A DNA stretch of 64,000 nucleotides from Altererythrobacter sp. (lineage in GTDB: Bacteria > Pseudomonadota > Alphaproteobacteria > Sphingomonadales > Sphingomonadaceae). The position numbers were made by a program, and so were the translations under genes. Positions 55,891-63,533 of this stretch are shown piece after piece. The stretch is taken from positions 124,001-188,000 of the forward strand of contig JAFKFN010000009.1 of the NCBI GenBank assembly GCA_017308255.1, written 5' to 3'. How positions within the stretch are numbered: position 1 is the stretch's first letter; each line of letters opens with the position of its first letter. The notes below the pieces were generated by a model, which did not search any database, was not told where the DNA came from, and saw nothing but the letters and a program-made list of their open reading frames with translations.

Positions 55891-58623
55891 ATGGCAACCC
55901 GCATGTTGATCGATGCGCGCCACCCGGAAGAAACCCGGGTGGCCGTGCTCAAGGGCAACCGGATTGAAGAATTCGATTTCGAATCTGCCGAACACAAGCA
56001 GATCAAGGGCAATATCTATCTCGCCAAGGTTACGCGGGTAGAACCGTCGCTTCAGGCGGCGTTCGTCGATTTCGGGGGGAACCGTCACGGCTTCCTCGCC
56101 TTCAGCGAAATACACCCTGACTACTACCAGATCCCGCAAGCGGACCGAGAGGCTCTGCTGGCGGAAGAGCGCGCCCATGCGGAAGAAGAAGCCGCGCTGC
56201 GCGCCGCCGAGGACGAGTTCGGCGACAACGAGGAATCCGAAGCCGACGAGGCCGATCTTTCCGGCGTCGAGGAAATCGACACCAGCGAGAAGGACGACGT
56301 CACCACGATCGAGGACGGCCAGCTCGAGGATGACGACGAAGACGAGGATGACGAAGCCGAGGCGGAAGACACCGCGTCCGACGAGGAAGACGACACCGGC
56401 GAAAGCCGTGGGCGCGACCGGGGCGGCCGTGGGCGCCGGGGCCGCCGCCAGGGCGGCGGGAATTCGCGCGCCAAGGAGATGGACGATCTCAAGGCCCGGC
56501 GCCAGGCGCTGCGCCGCCGCTACAAAATCCAGGACGTCATCCAGCGCCGTCAGGTGCTGCTGGTCCAGGTCGTCAAGGAAGAACGCGGCAACAAGGGCGC
56601 GGCGCTGACCACCTATCTCAGCCTTGCCGGGCGCTATTGCGTGCTCATGCCCAATTCCAGCCACGGCGGCGGCATCAGCCGCAAGATCAGCTCGGCCAGC
56701 GACCGCAAGCGGCTGAAGCAGATCGTGGGCGAGCTTTCGCTGCCCAAGTCCATGGGCCTGATCGTCCGCACCGCCGGCCTCCAGCGCACCAAGACCGAGA
56801 TCAAGCGCGATTTCGACTATCTCGCCCGCCTGTGGGACGAGATCCGCGAGAAGACGCTGGCCTCCAGCGCCCCGGCGATGATCCATTCGGATTCCGACCT
56901 CATCAAGCGCGCGATCCGCGATATCTACAATCGCGATATCGAGGAAGTCGTGGTCGAAGGCGGCGAAGGCTACAAGGCGGCGCGCGAGTTCATGAAGCTG
57001 CTGATGCCCAGCCACGCCCGGCGGGTGAAGCAATATGCCGATCCGGTGCCGCTGTTCCAACGCTACGGCGCGGAAGATCAGCTTTCGGCGATGTATGACC
57101 CGGTCGTGCAGCTCAAGAGCGGCGGCTATCTGGTCATCAACCCCACCGAAGCGCTGGTTTCGATCGACATCAACTCCGGCCGCTCCACCAAGGAGCACGG
57201 GATCGAGCAGACCGCGCTCAGCACCAATCTCGAAGCCGCGCGTGAGATCGCCCGCCAGCTTCGCCTGCGCGACATGGCCGGGCTGGTGGTGATCGACTTC
57301 ATCGACATGGAATACGGATCGAACGTCCGTAAGGTCGAGAAGGCGATGAGGGAAGCGCTCAAGAACGATCGCGCGCGCATCCAGGTCGGCCGCATTTCCG
57401 GCTTCGGCCTGATGGAGATGAGCCGCCAGCGCTTGCGCACCGGCGTGCTCGAAGCCACCACCCGGTCGTGCCCGCATTGCGACGGCACCGGCCTTGTCCG
57501 CACCGCCTCCAGCGCCGGCCTTTCCGCCCTGCGCCTGATCGAGGACGAAGCGGCCAAGGGCAAGGGGACCACGATCACGCTCTATGCCTCCACCGAGGCG
57601 GCGGTGTACCTGCTCAACGCCAAGCGTGCCGATCTCACCGAGATCGAGGAGCGTTACGGCGTCGCGGTCGAAGTCCGCCCCGAAGGGGAGGAAGAAGGCG
57701 CCAAGATGCGCGTCACCAGCACCGGGCCGCGTCCGGCCTCGGTTCCCCGCTTCGAAACCCTTGCCGAGGAAGAAGAGGACGAAGCTCTCCCCGAAGAGGA
57801 TGAGGACGAGGCGTTCGAGAGCGAGGAAGACCGTGAGAACGGCGACGGCGATCGCAACGCCAAGCGCCGCCGGCGGCGCCGCGGCGGGCGGCGGCGGGGC
57901 CGGCAGGACGGCGAGCGCGAAGACGCCGGCGATGGCGCCGACGCCGAACACCATGCCGACGCGCAGGACGAGACCGAATCCGAGGAAGCCCAGGCCGGCG
58001 AATCGTCTGAAGAGCACGGCGAACGGCCGAAGAAGCGCCGCCGGCGCGGCGGCCGCAGGCGGCGCCGCTCCGAGGACGGAGAAGTGAGCGAGACCAGCGG
58101 CTTCGAAGGCAGCGAGGCGGGCGAGGAGATCGCCGAGACGATCGCCGCCGAAGTCTCGGCCGAGATCGAGGCTCCGGCCGAGGAAGCGCTCGACGAGGCC
58201 CCCGCCCCCAAGCGCCGCACGCGCCGGCGGAAGGCCGAGGTTGTGGAAGCCGAACCGGCCGAACCCGCGCCTGCCGCCGAGGTGGAAGCAAGCGAGCCGG
58301 AACCGGCCCAGGAGGCTCCCAAGCCTCGCCGCTCGCGCCGCAAGAAGGTCGAGGCAAGCGAAGCCGGACCGGCCGAGCCCACGCCCGAGCCCGAAGCGGC
58401 CGCAAGCGAAGCCACGCCTCCGGCCGAGGAAGCGCCCAAGCCCAAGCGCACGCGCCGCAAGAAGGCCGAAGCAAGCGAGGCCGAAAACGCCGAGCCTGCT
58501 CCGGCGGTCACCGAAGCCCCGGCCGAACCGGAAGCGCCGGTCGCCGCCAACGACGCCAACGGCGAATCCGAAGCCGCCCGCCCCCGCCGCACCGGCTGGT
58601 GGCAGCGCACCTTCGGCGAATAA
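55891..58623 (+). CDS. rne: Ribonuclease E
   Basis: Essential endoribonuclease for mRNA decay and rRNA processing, 910 residues. The S1 domain begins at MLIDARHPEETRVAVLKGN and is interrupted by about 100 residues (about 90-190) of very acidic sequence (EDDDEDEDDEAEAED) plus an arginine-glycine segment (GRDRGGRGRRGRR). The 5' sensor and DNase I-like domains follow (ISRKISSASDRKR, VSIDINSGRST, VVIDFIDME), then the zinc-link SCPHCDGTG near 527. The C-terminal 300 residues are disordered, with alternating acidic and KRRRRRGGRRR blocks that form the degradosome scaffold/RNA-binding part. They end GWWQRTFGE, typical of sphingomonads. ATG 55891. Confidence 0.96.
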   Translation: MATRMLIDARHPEETRVAVLKGNRIEEFDFESAEHKQIKGNIYLAKVTRVEPSLQAAFVDFGGNRHGFLAFSEIHPDYYQIPQADREALLAEERAHAEEEAALRAAEDEFGDNEESEADEADLSGVEEIDTSEKDDVTTIEDGQLEDDDEDEDDEAEAEDTASDEEDDTGESRGRDRGGRGRRGRRQGGGNSRAKEMDDLKARRQALRRRYKIQDVIQRRQVLLVQVVKEERGNKGAALTTYLSLAGRYCVLMPNSSHGGGISRKISSASDRKRLKQIVGELSLPKSMGLIVRTAGLQRTKTEIKRDFDYLARLWDEIREKTLASSAPAMIHSDSDLIKRAIRDIYNRDIEEVVVEGGEGYKAAREFMKLLMPSHARRVKQYADPVPLFQRYGAEDQLSAMYDPVVQLKSGGYLVINPTEALVSIDINSGRSTKEHGIEQTALSTNLEAAREIARQLRLRDMAGLVVIDFIDMEYGSNVRKVEKAMREALKNDRARIQVGRISGFGLMEMSRQRLRTGVLEATTRSCPHCDGTGLVRTASSAGLSALRLIEDEAAKGKGTTITLYASTEAAVYLLNAKRADLTEIEERYGVAVEVRPEGEEEGAKMRVTSTGPRPASVPRFETLAEEEEDEALPEEDEDEAFESEEDRENGDGDRNAKRRRRRRGGRRRGRQDGEREDAGDGADAEHHADAQDETESEEAQAGESSEEHGERPKKRRRRGGRRRRRSEDGEVSETSGFEGSEAGEEIAETIAAEVSAEIEAPAEEALDEAPAPKRRTRRRKAEVVEAEPAEPAPAAEVEASEPEPAQEAPKPRRSRRKKVEASEAGPAEPTPEPEAAASEATPPAEEAPKPKRTRRKKAEASEAENAEPAPAVTEAPAEPEAPVAANDANGESEAARPRRTGWWQRTFGE

Positions 58624-58636
58624 CCGGACAAAGGCT

Positions 58637-58655
58637 CTCTCCCCACCAGGGAGAG
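58637..58655 (+). terminator. Hairpin after rne
   Basis: CTCTCCC, five-base loop, GGGAGAG, beginning 14 bases after the rne stop, followed by GGTTGGGAG without a T-run. It could be a terminator or a repeat core. The following 404-base gap to sdhB contains only this hairpin, the palindromic repeat at 58714-58792, and the sdhB promoter region; no ORF is convincing. Confidence 0.4.
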
Positions 58656-58713
58656 GGTTGGGAGCGGGGGCGGCCCCACCAGTCGGTGGCCGCCGCCCCC
58701 CTTCCCCGACCCT

Positions 58714-58792
58714 CGTCATTGCGAGCGTAGCGAAGCAATCCAGAGCGCATGGCACCGCCGCCCTGGATTGCTTCGCTACGCTCGCAATGACG
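58714..58792. repeat. Palindromic repeat, CGTCATTGCGAGCG family, perfect arms
   Basis: Arms 58714-58743 and 58763-58792 are perfectly complementary over 30 bases, with a 19-base loop. The related degenerate copy is at 24213-24291. Perfect arms suggest recent spread or selection for the hairpin. It lies between rne and sdhB. Confidence 0.9.
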
Positions 58793-58945
58793 AAAGGGGG
58801 CACGAACAGCCCGGAATAATCCCCAAGCCCCTTCCCTATTGCCACCCGGGCGGCCTATGCGGCGCCTATGGACGAACCCACCAGCCCGCTGCTTCCGCCC
58901 GCCTTGCCGGCCTCGCGGGCGCGCCCGGTCTTCCCGCCCAGCACA

Positions 58946-59001
58946 GTGTCACCCCCGTCAACACCTGGTCGGCTTGCTCTCTTCGTCCCACCGGCTAGAT
59001 A
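58946..59001 (+). promoter_or_regulatory. Putative sdhB promoter and upstream motif
   Basis: TTGCTC (58974-58979) and TAGATA (58996-59001) are 16 bases apart, with AGGA at 59017-59020 before ATG 59028. Upstream at 58946-58965 is GTGTCA-N5-GTCAACACC, matching the motif before moaC, centred about 50 bases before the predicted transcription start, where an activator could bind. Confidence 0.4.
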
Positions 59002-59027
59002 GCCTCCCGACGCAGCAGGATTTTCCG

Positions 59028-59810
59028 ATGGCCATTCTCACCCTCCCCAAGAACAGCAGGATCACCGGCAAGGGCCGCTCGCACAAAGCCGAAGGCGCCC
59101 AGCGCGTGCGGCGCTTCAAGATCTATCGCTGGGACCCGGAAAGCGGAGAGAACCCGCGCTACGACACGTTCGAGATAGACCTCGACCATTGCGGCCCGAT
59201 GGTTCTCGACGCGCTTATCAAGATCAAGAACGAGATCGATCCCACGCTGACGTTCCGCCGTTCCTGCCGCGAAGGCATCTGCGGTTCCTGCTCGATGAAT
59301 CTCAATGGCCGCAACGGCCTTGCCTGCACCACCGCCATGGAAGACCTCTCGGGGGAAATCCGCATCACCCCCCTGCCGCACATGGAAGTGGTCAAGGACC
59401 TGGTCCCCGATTTCACGCAGTTCTACGCGCAATATGCCTCGATCCGGCCTTGGCTGCAGACGGTCAGCCCGGCGCCCAGCGGCAAGGAACGGCTGCAAAG
59501 CCCGGAACAGCGCGCGCAGCTCGATGGGCTTTACGAATGCATTCTGTGCGCCTGCTGCTCGGCCTCGTGTCCCAGCTACTGGTGGAATTCCGACAAGTAC
59601 CTCGGCCCCGCCATCCTGCTCCAGGCCTATCGCTGGCTGGCCGACAGCCGTGACGAGATGACCGGGGAGCGGCTGGATGATCTGGAAGATCCGTTCCGCC
59701 TCTATCGCTGCCACACGATCATGAACTGCGCCACCGCCTGCCCCAAGGGGCTCAACCCGGCCAAGGCGATTGCCGAAACCAAGAAGCTGCTGGCGGAGCG
59801 AGCGGGCTGA
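59028..59810 (+). CDS. sdhB: Succinate dehydrogenase iron-sulfur subunit
   Basis: Electron-transfer subunit of complex II, 260 residues. The 2Fe-2S ligands are in [13 protein letters not shown] with a distal Cys (LACTT); the 4Fe-4S and 3Fe-4S ligands are in [16 protein letters not shown] and [17 protein letters not shown]. sdhC, sdhD and sdhA are not directly upstream; sdhB has its own promoter region and follows rne. The last codons overlap zapE as CTGA. ATG 59028 is secure. Confidence 0.97.
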   Translation: MAILTLPKNSRITGKGRSHKAEGAQRVRRFKIYRWDPESGENPRYDTFEIDLDHCGPMVLDALIKIKNEIDPTLTFRRSCREGICGSCSMNLNGRNGLACTTAMEDLSGEIRITPLPHMEVVKDLVPDFTQFYAQYASIRPWLQTVSPAPSGKERLQSPEQRAQLDGLYECILCACCSASCPSYWWNSDKYLGPAILLQAYRWLADSRDEMTGERLDDLEDPFRLYRCHTIMNCATACPKGLNPAKAIAETKKLLAERAG

Positions 59811-60931
59811 GCGGCCTCCTCGGCCGCTATCGCGCGCTCGTCGAAGCCGGCGAGCTGCGCCCCGATCCCGAGCAAGCCGCCGCGGCCGAGCGGCTCGAAG
59901 CGCTCCAGGTCGATCTCGAAGCGGGGAATGCCGGTGGCTGGCTCGGCCGCCTGTTCGGCAAACCCCACCGCATCCGGGGCGTCTATCTGTGGGGCGGTGT
60001 CGGGCGCGGCAAATCGATGCTGATGGACCTGTTCCATGAAACGCTCGCCATTCCGCAGAAGCGGCGGGTACATTTCCATCCCTTCATGCTCGAAGTGCAC
60101 CAGCGCCTGCGCGAAGCGCGCAAGAGCGAAGAAGGCGATCCGATCCCCCCGGTCGCCGCCGCGATCGCCGAGAACCTGCGCTGCCTCGCCTTCGACGAGA
60201 TGGTGGTGAACAACAGCGCCGATGCGATGATCATGAGCCGCCTGTTCCGCGCCCTGATCTGCGACCAGGGGGTCACCGTGGTCACCACCTCCAACCGCCG
60301 CCCGCGCGATCTCTACAAGGACGGCCTCAATCGCGAACATTTCCTGCCCTTCATCGCCTTGATCGAGAAAGAGCTGGACGTGCTGGAGCTCAACGGGCCG
60401 GTCGATTACCGGCTCGAACGGCTCGGCGGCATCGGCACCTGGCATGTTCCGGCTGACGACCACGCCACCGCGCAGCTGCGCGAGGCCTTTTATCGGCTTA
60501 CCGATTATCCGCCGGAAGACGCGGCGAACGTCCCTTCGGCCGACCTGGACCTGGGCGGCGGGCGCACGCTGCGCGTGCCCAAGAGCCTGAAGGGCGTGGC
60601 CGTGTTCAGCTTCAAGCGACTGTGCGGCGAACCGCGCGGCGCGGCTGATTATCTCGCCGTGGCCCATGCCTATCACACCGTCATCATCGTCGGCATCCCG
60701 CTGATGGGGCCCGACATGCGCAACGAGGCGGCGCGCTTCGTCACGCTGATCGACGCGCTCTACGAAAACAAGGTCAAGCTGCTCGCCTCCGCTGCGGCAC
60801 AGCCGGAAGATCTCTATCCCGCGGGGGCCAAGGGAAACGAGGGGGGCCGCTTCGAATTCGAACGCACCGTCAGCCGCCTCAAGGAAATGCGGAGCGCCGA
60901 ATATCTCGCCGAAGGGCACGGCAGGGTGTAG
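59807..60931 (+). CDS. zapE: AFG1/ZapE-family cell-division ATPase (probable CTG start)
   Basis: AAA-type P-loop ATPase associated with the Z-ring under low oxygen in E. coli; homologues assist respiratory complex turnover. From CTG 59807 the product is 374 residues: N-terminal [20 protein letters not shown], Walker [10 protein letters not shown] near residue 65, Walker [11 protein letters not shown]. The first ATG (60017) falls inside Walker A, so the true start is upstream. The frame has no ATG, GTG or TTG between a stop at 59678-59680 and that point, so CTG overlapping the sdhB stop as CTGA is the only plausible start. It is followed by a YbjQ-type gene after about 30 bases. Confidence 0.9.
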   Translation: MSGLLGRYRALVEAGELRPDPEQAAAAERLEALQVDLEAGNAGGWLGRLFGKPHRIRGVYLWGGVGRGKSMLMDLFHETLAIPQKRRVHFHPFMLEVHQRLREARKSEEGDPIPPVAAAIAENLRCLAFDEMVVNNSADAMIMSRLFRALICDQGVTVVTTSNRRPRDLYKDGLNREHFLPFIALIEKELDVLELNGPVDYRLERLGGIGTWHVPADDHATAQLREAFYRLTDYPPEDAANVPSADLDLGGGRTLRVPKSLKGVAVFSFKRLCGEPRGAADYLAVAHAYHTVIIVGIPLMGPDMRNEAARFVTLIDALYENKVKLLASAAAQPEDLYPAGAKGNEGGRFEFERTVSRLKEMRSAEYLAEGHGRV

Positions 60932-60962
60932 GTTGTCGCCCGAACAACCGGGGGAGAGTGTG

Positions 60963-61283
60963 ATGCTGGTAGCCACAACCGAAAACGTCGCCGGCTATCG
61001 CACGGTCGAAACGATCGGCCAGGTGTTCGGCGTGGTCGTGCGCAGCCGGGGGCTCGGCGGCAATATCGCTGCCGCCCTGCGTTCGGTGGTCGGCGGGGAG
61101 ATCAAGGAATACACCGCGCTGGTGGAGGATACCCGCCGCCACGCGATAGACCGCCTGGTGATGAACGCCCAGCTCATGGGTGCCGACGCGGTGGTGATGA
61201 TGCGCTTCGATTCCGGTTCGATCGGGCAGACGATGAACGAAGTGGTCGCCTATGGCACGGCGGTGAAGCTGGCCCCGGCATGA
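60963..61283 (+). CDS. YbjQ/UPF0145 heavy-metal-binding-domain protein
   Basis: 106 residues, a small pentameric-type domain of the UPF0145 family. Function is not known, with occasional links to metal binding by name only. Family features: TTENVAGYRTVETIGQVFGVVVRS, GGEIKEYTALVEDTR and MGADAVVMMRFDS. ATG 60963 with GGGGGAGAG upstream is preferred over the in-frame start at 60933. Its stop overlaps the next gene (ATGA). Confidence 0.9.
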   Translation: MLVATTENVAGYRTVETIGQVFGVVVRSRGLGGNIAAALRSVVGGEIKEYTALVEDTRRHAIDRLVMNAQLMGADAVVMMRFDSGSIGQTMNEVVAYGTAVKLAPA

Positions 61284-61603
61284 GCCGCAACGCCCGCCTC
61301 GCCGTATTCGTCCTGGGCGCGCTGTCCCTTGCCGGGGGAACCTTGCTGACGATGCAGGCCGGCGGCGGCATCGGCTTCATGCTGCTCGGCGCCTTGCTGA
61401 TCGCCAGCCTGGCGCTGGAAGGCCGCTACGGCCGCCCCGGCGCACCGACCGACGTTCCGCCCCATGCCTGGGAACTGACCAGCGAGCGTTTCGTGGACGA
61501 TGAAACCGGCCAGCTGCTGGAAGTATGGATCGATCCGCTCACCGGAGAGCGCCGTTATGAGCCCGCCGGCAGCGACCCGCGCCTGCCTGGCCCCACGGCT
61601 TGA
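61280..61603 (+). CDS. Small membrane protein of unknown function
   Basis: 107 residues. Two hydrophobic segments (about 8-24 and 31-46, the latter GFMLLGALLIASLALE) precede a hydrophilic C-terminal half containing ERFVDDETGQLLEVWIDPLTGERRY. It overlaps the YbjQ-type gene by four bases, so the two are co-translated, perhaps as membrane partner and soluble domain. No family recognised. Confidence 0.75.
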   Translation: MSRNARLAVFVLGALSLAGGTLLTMQAGGGIGFMLLGALLIASLALEGRYGRPGAPTDVPPHAWELTSERFVDDETGQLLEVWIDPLTGERRYEPAGSDPRLPGPTA

Positions 61604-61673
61604 AACCGCAGGCGTCGCGCCCATTTTGTCCGGCATTCCAGCGGCAACACCCCGCTGATGTGGATTACCGAAA

Positions 61674-62372
61674 ATGATCGATATCCGTCCCTACGCCAGC
61701 CTGGCGCACTTCGATCACGGCTGGCTCGATACGCGCCATCATTTCAGCTTTGCCGAATACCATGATCCCGACCGCATGGGCTGGGGCGCCCTTCGCGTGT
61801 GGAATGACGATCTGATCGCGCCCGGGAACGGCTTCCCGCCCCATCCGCATCGCGACATGGAGATCATCACTTTCGTCCGCAAAGGCGCGATCTCGCACAA
61901 GGATTCGATGGGCAAAGTCGGCCGTACCGCCGCCGGTGACGTCCAGGTGATGAGCGCGGGCAGCGGCGTGCTTCACGCCGAATACAACCTGGAGGATGAG
62001 GACACCTCCATCTTCCAGATCTGGATCAAGCCGGATCGCGCCGGCGAGCCGCCCAGCTGGGGCATGCGTGCGTTTCCACGCGGCGAACGCGCCGGCCAGT
62101 TCGAGATTCTCGCCAGCGGCGATCCCGAGAAGGACGGCACCCTCGGCATCCGCACCGACGCCCGCGTGCTCGCGGCGACGCTGCCCGCCGGCGGGATCGC
62201 GACTTACCGCACCGATCCCGCGCGCCACCAATACCTGGTGGCCCAGGGCGGCCGGATCCGGATCAACGGCCAGGAAGCCGATCCCGGTGACGGCGTGGCC
62301 ATCACCGGCGAGGACGAGATCGCCGTCGAGGCGATCGAGCCCTGTGAACTGGTCCTGGTGGACGCGCGCTAG
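61674..62372 (+). CDS. Pirin-family cupin protein (YhhW-like)
   Basis: 232 residues, a bicupin. The N-terminal cupin contains the metal-binding set FPPHPHRDMEIITFV and GSGVLHAEYN, with His and Glu ligands as in pirins; some members show quercetin 2,3-dioxygenase activity. The C-terminal cupin lacks ligands. Single-gene transcript, ATG 61674, about 70 bases after the small membrane protein. Physiological role is not known. Confidence 0.92.
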   Translation: MIDIRPYASLAHFDHGWLDTRHHFSFAEYHDPDRMGWGALRVWNDDLIAPGNGFPPHPHRDMEIITFVRKGAISHKDSMGKVGRTAAGDVQVMSAGSGVLHAEYNLEDEDTSIFQIWIKPDRAGEPPSWGMRAFPRGERAGQFEILASGDPEKDGTLGIRTDARVLAATLPAGGIATYRTDPARHQYLVAQGGRIRINGQEADPGDGVAITGEDEIAVEAIEPCELVLVDAR

Positions 62373-62404
62373 ACCCTGCCGTCACCTCGCGGTGCGAGGA
62401 ACGC

Positions 62405-63361
62405 TCAAGCCGCCGTGCCAATCCGATCCTGCGCGCGAGTCAGGCGGTTCATCACCTTGAGATCGCTGTCGGAGAGCTGGAGCGCGGCGTCGGCCCACAG
62501 ATCGACGATGCGCTTCAGTTCGCTGAGGCCGATCGGGCTGGTCAGCTTCATCGCCTTGCGGGCGTTGACCAGGCCGGGATGGCGCCGCTCCGACTTGCGG
62601 ATGAAGTCCTGGCAAGCGGCCACGCCCTCGCCCGGCTCCGCCAGTTGATGCACGATGCCCAGCTCGAACATCTCTTCGGCGGTATAAGTCCGGTTGGAAA
62701 CGATCAGGCGATCGGCCATGGCGCTTCCCAGCTTGCGCGACAGGATCGCGTGGGCGCCCATGCCGGGGAACAGGCCGAAAAGGACCTCCGGCAGCCCGAA
62801 GGTCGCGCCCCGCTCCGCCACGATATAGTCGAACGACAGCAGCGCTTCGAACCCACCGCCCAGCGCCGCGCCCTGGACCAGGCCGATGGTCAGCATCGGC
62901 AGGTCGAGCGCGTGCATGTTACGGTGGAGGATCTCCACGCAGCGATAGCCATAGCGCGCCAGGCTATCACGATCGCGGCTGCGGATCAGGCGTTCGAACA
63001 GTTGCAGGTCGCCGCCGAAGCAGAACACGCCGGGCGCGCGGCTGGCCAGGATCAGATAGCGCAGCGGGACCTGTCCCGGGCCGAAGTTCTCGACGATCAG
63101 GCGCTGCCAGTCCACGAAATCGAGCAGCATGGCCGGGGTGAAGCTCGGCCGACCGGCGGGGCGCATGAACGTCCACAGCGCGGCGTCCTCCTCGCTGTAT
63201 TGGCACTCCAGCTCGATCAGACCGAACAGCTGCTCGTCTATCCGAAGCTCGCTTTCGCTGCCATCGACGAGGTGTTCGTCACCGGCCCCGAAGCCGACCG
63301 CCGGCCGGTCGGACCCGTCTCCTTCGTTCGCACGGTCCAGGTAACCCGATATCCTGTCCAT
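62405..63361 (-). CDS. RpfF-type crotonase, putative DSF (diffusible signal factor) synthase
   Basis: 318 residues of the enoyl-CoA hydratase fold, closest by motif to RpfF, which makes cis-2-unsaturated fatty-acid signals from acyl-ACP. Seen in order: WTFMRPAGRPSFTPAML, FCFGGDLQLFERLI, QGAALGGGFEALLS (Glu about 170), GLPEVLFGLFPGMGAH (Glu about 190) and LWADAALQLSDSDLKVMNRL at the C-terminus. The two Glu are 20 residues apart, as in Xanthomonas RpfF (Glu141/Glu161). The N-terminal 60 residues are longer than in RpfF. ATG 63361 is preferred; the TTG at 63382 would be too close to the predicted promoter. No rpfC/rpfG or rpfR is in the window, so the sensor is elsewhere. Confidence 0.82.
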   Translation of the reverse strand: MDRISGYLDRANEGDGSDRPAVGFGAGDEHLVDGSESELRIDEQLFGLIELECQYSEEDAALWTFMRPAGRPSFTPAMLLDFVDWQRLIVENFGPGQVPLRYLILASRAPGVFCFGGDLQLFERLIRSRDRDSLARYGYRCVEILHRNMHALDLPMLTIGLVQGAALGGGFEALLSFDYIVAERGATFGLPEVLFGLFPGMGAHAILSRKLGSAMADRLIVSNRTYTAEEMFELGIVHQLAEPGEGVAACQDFIRKSERRHPGLVNARKAMKLTSPIGLSELKRIVDLWADAALQLSDSDLKVMNRLTRAQDRIGTAA

Positions 63362-63387
63362 ACACGCACACCCCGGTTGCAACTTAC

Positions 63388-63415
63388 TGTATAGCCTGTG
63401 CTTTCTTATTCAGGC
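63388..63415 (-). promoter_or_regulatory. Putative promoter of the rpfF-like gene
   Basis: On the minus strand TATACA (63393-63388) is a good -10, about 27 bases before ATG 63361. The upstream segment 63394-63415 is an inverted repeat, GCCTG-N12-CAGGC, covering the -35 area, a possible operator in place of a consensus -35. The region is much more AT-rich than its surroundings. Confidence 0.3.
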
Positions 63416-63480
63416 GCAGTGTGATGCTATCATGACTGGGGTTCGAGACAACATAATATTAACCATAGGTTTTCATGATG

Positions 63481-63516
63481 ATTTCTCCTATGTCCAAAAT
63501 GGCACATGGGAGAAAT
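63481..63516. repeat. 13-base-pair inverted repeat upstream of the rpfF-like gene
   Basis: ATTTCTCCTATGT (63481-63493) pairs with ACATGGGAGAAAT (63504-63516) except at one position, with a ten-base loop. It lies in the AT-rich 172-base gap between the asparagine-synthase-like stop and the rpfF-like gene. No T-run follows on the minus strand. It could be a regulator-binding palindrome or a processing hairpin. Confidence 0.6.
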
Positions 63517-63533
63517 AGTCCCGCGGGCCTGTT

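Noticed and set aside
58768-58998. 76-codon frame between rne and sdhB
   Set aside because: It starts inside the palindromic repeat, runs through the sdhB promoter area and has no ribosome-binding site or plausible protein composition.
63410-63440. CRP/Clp-type site upstream of the rpfF-like gene (TGTGA near 63419)
   Set aside because: The second half-site does not match TCACA at the required spacing, so it is not distinguishable from chance.
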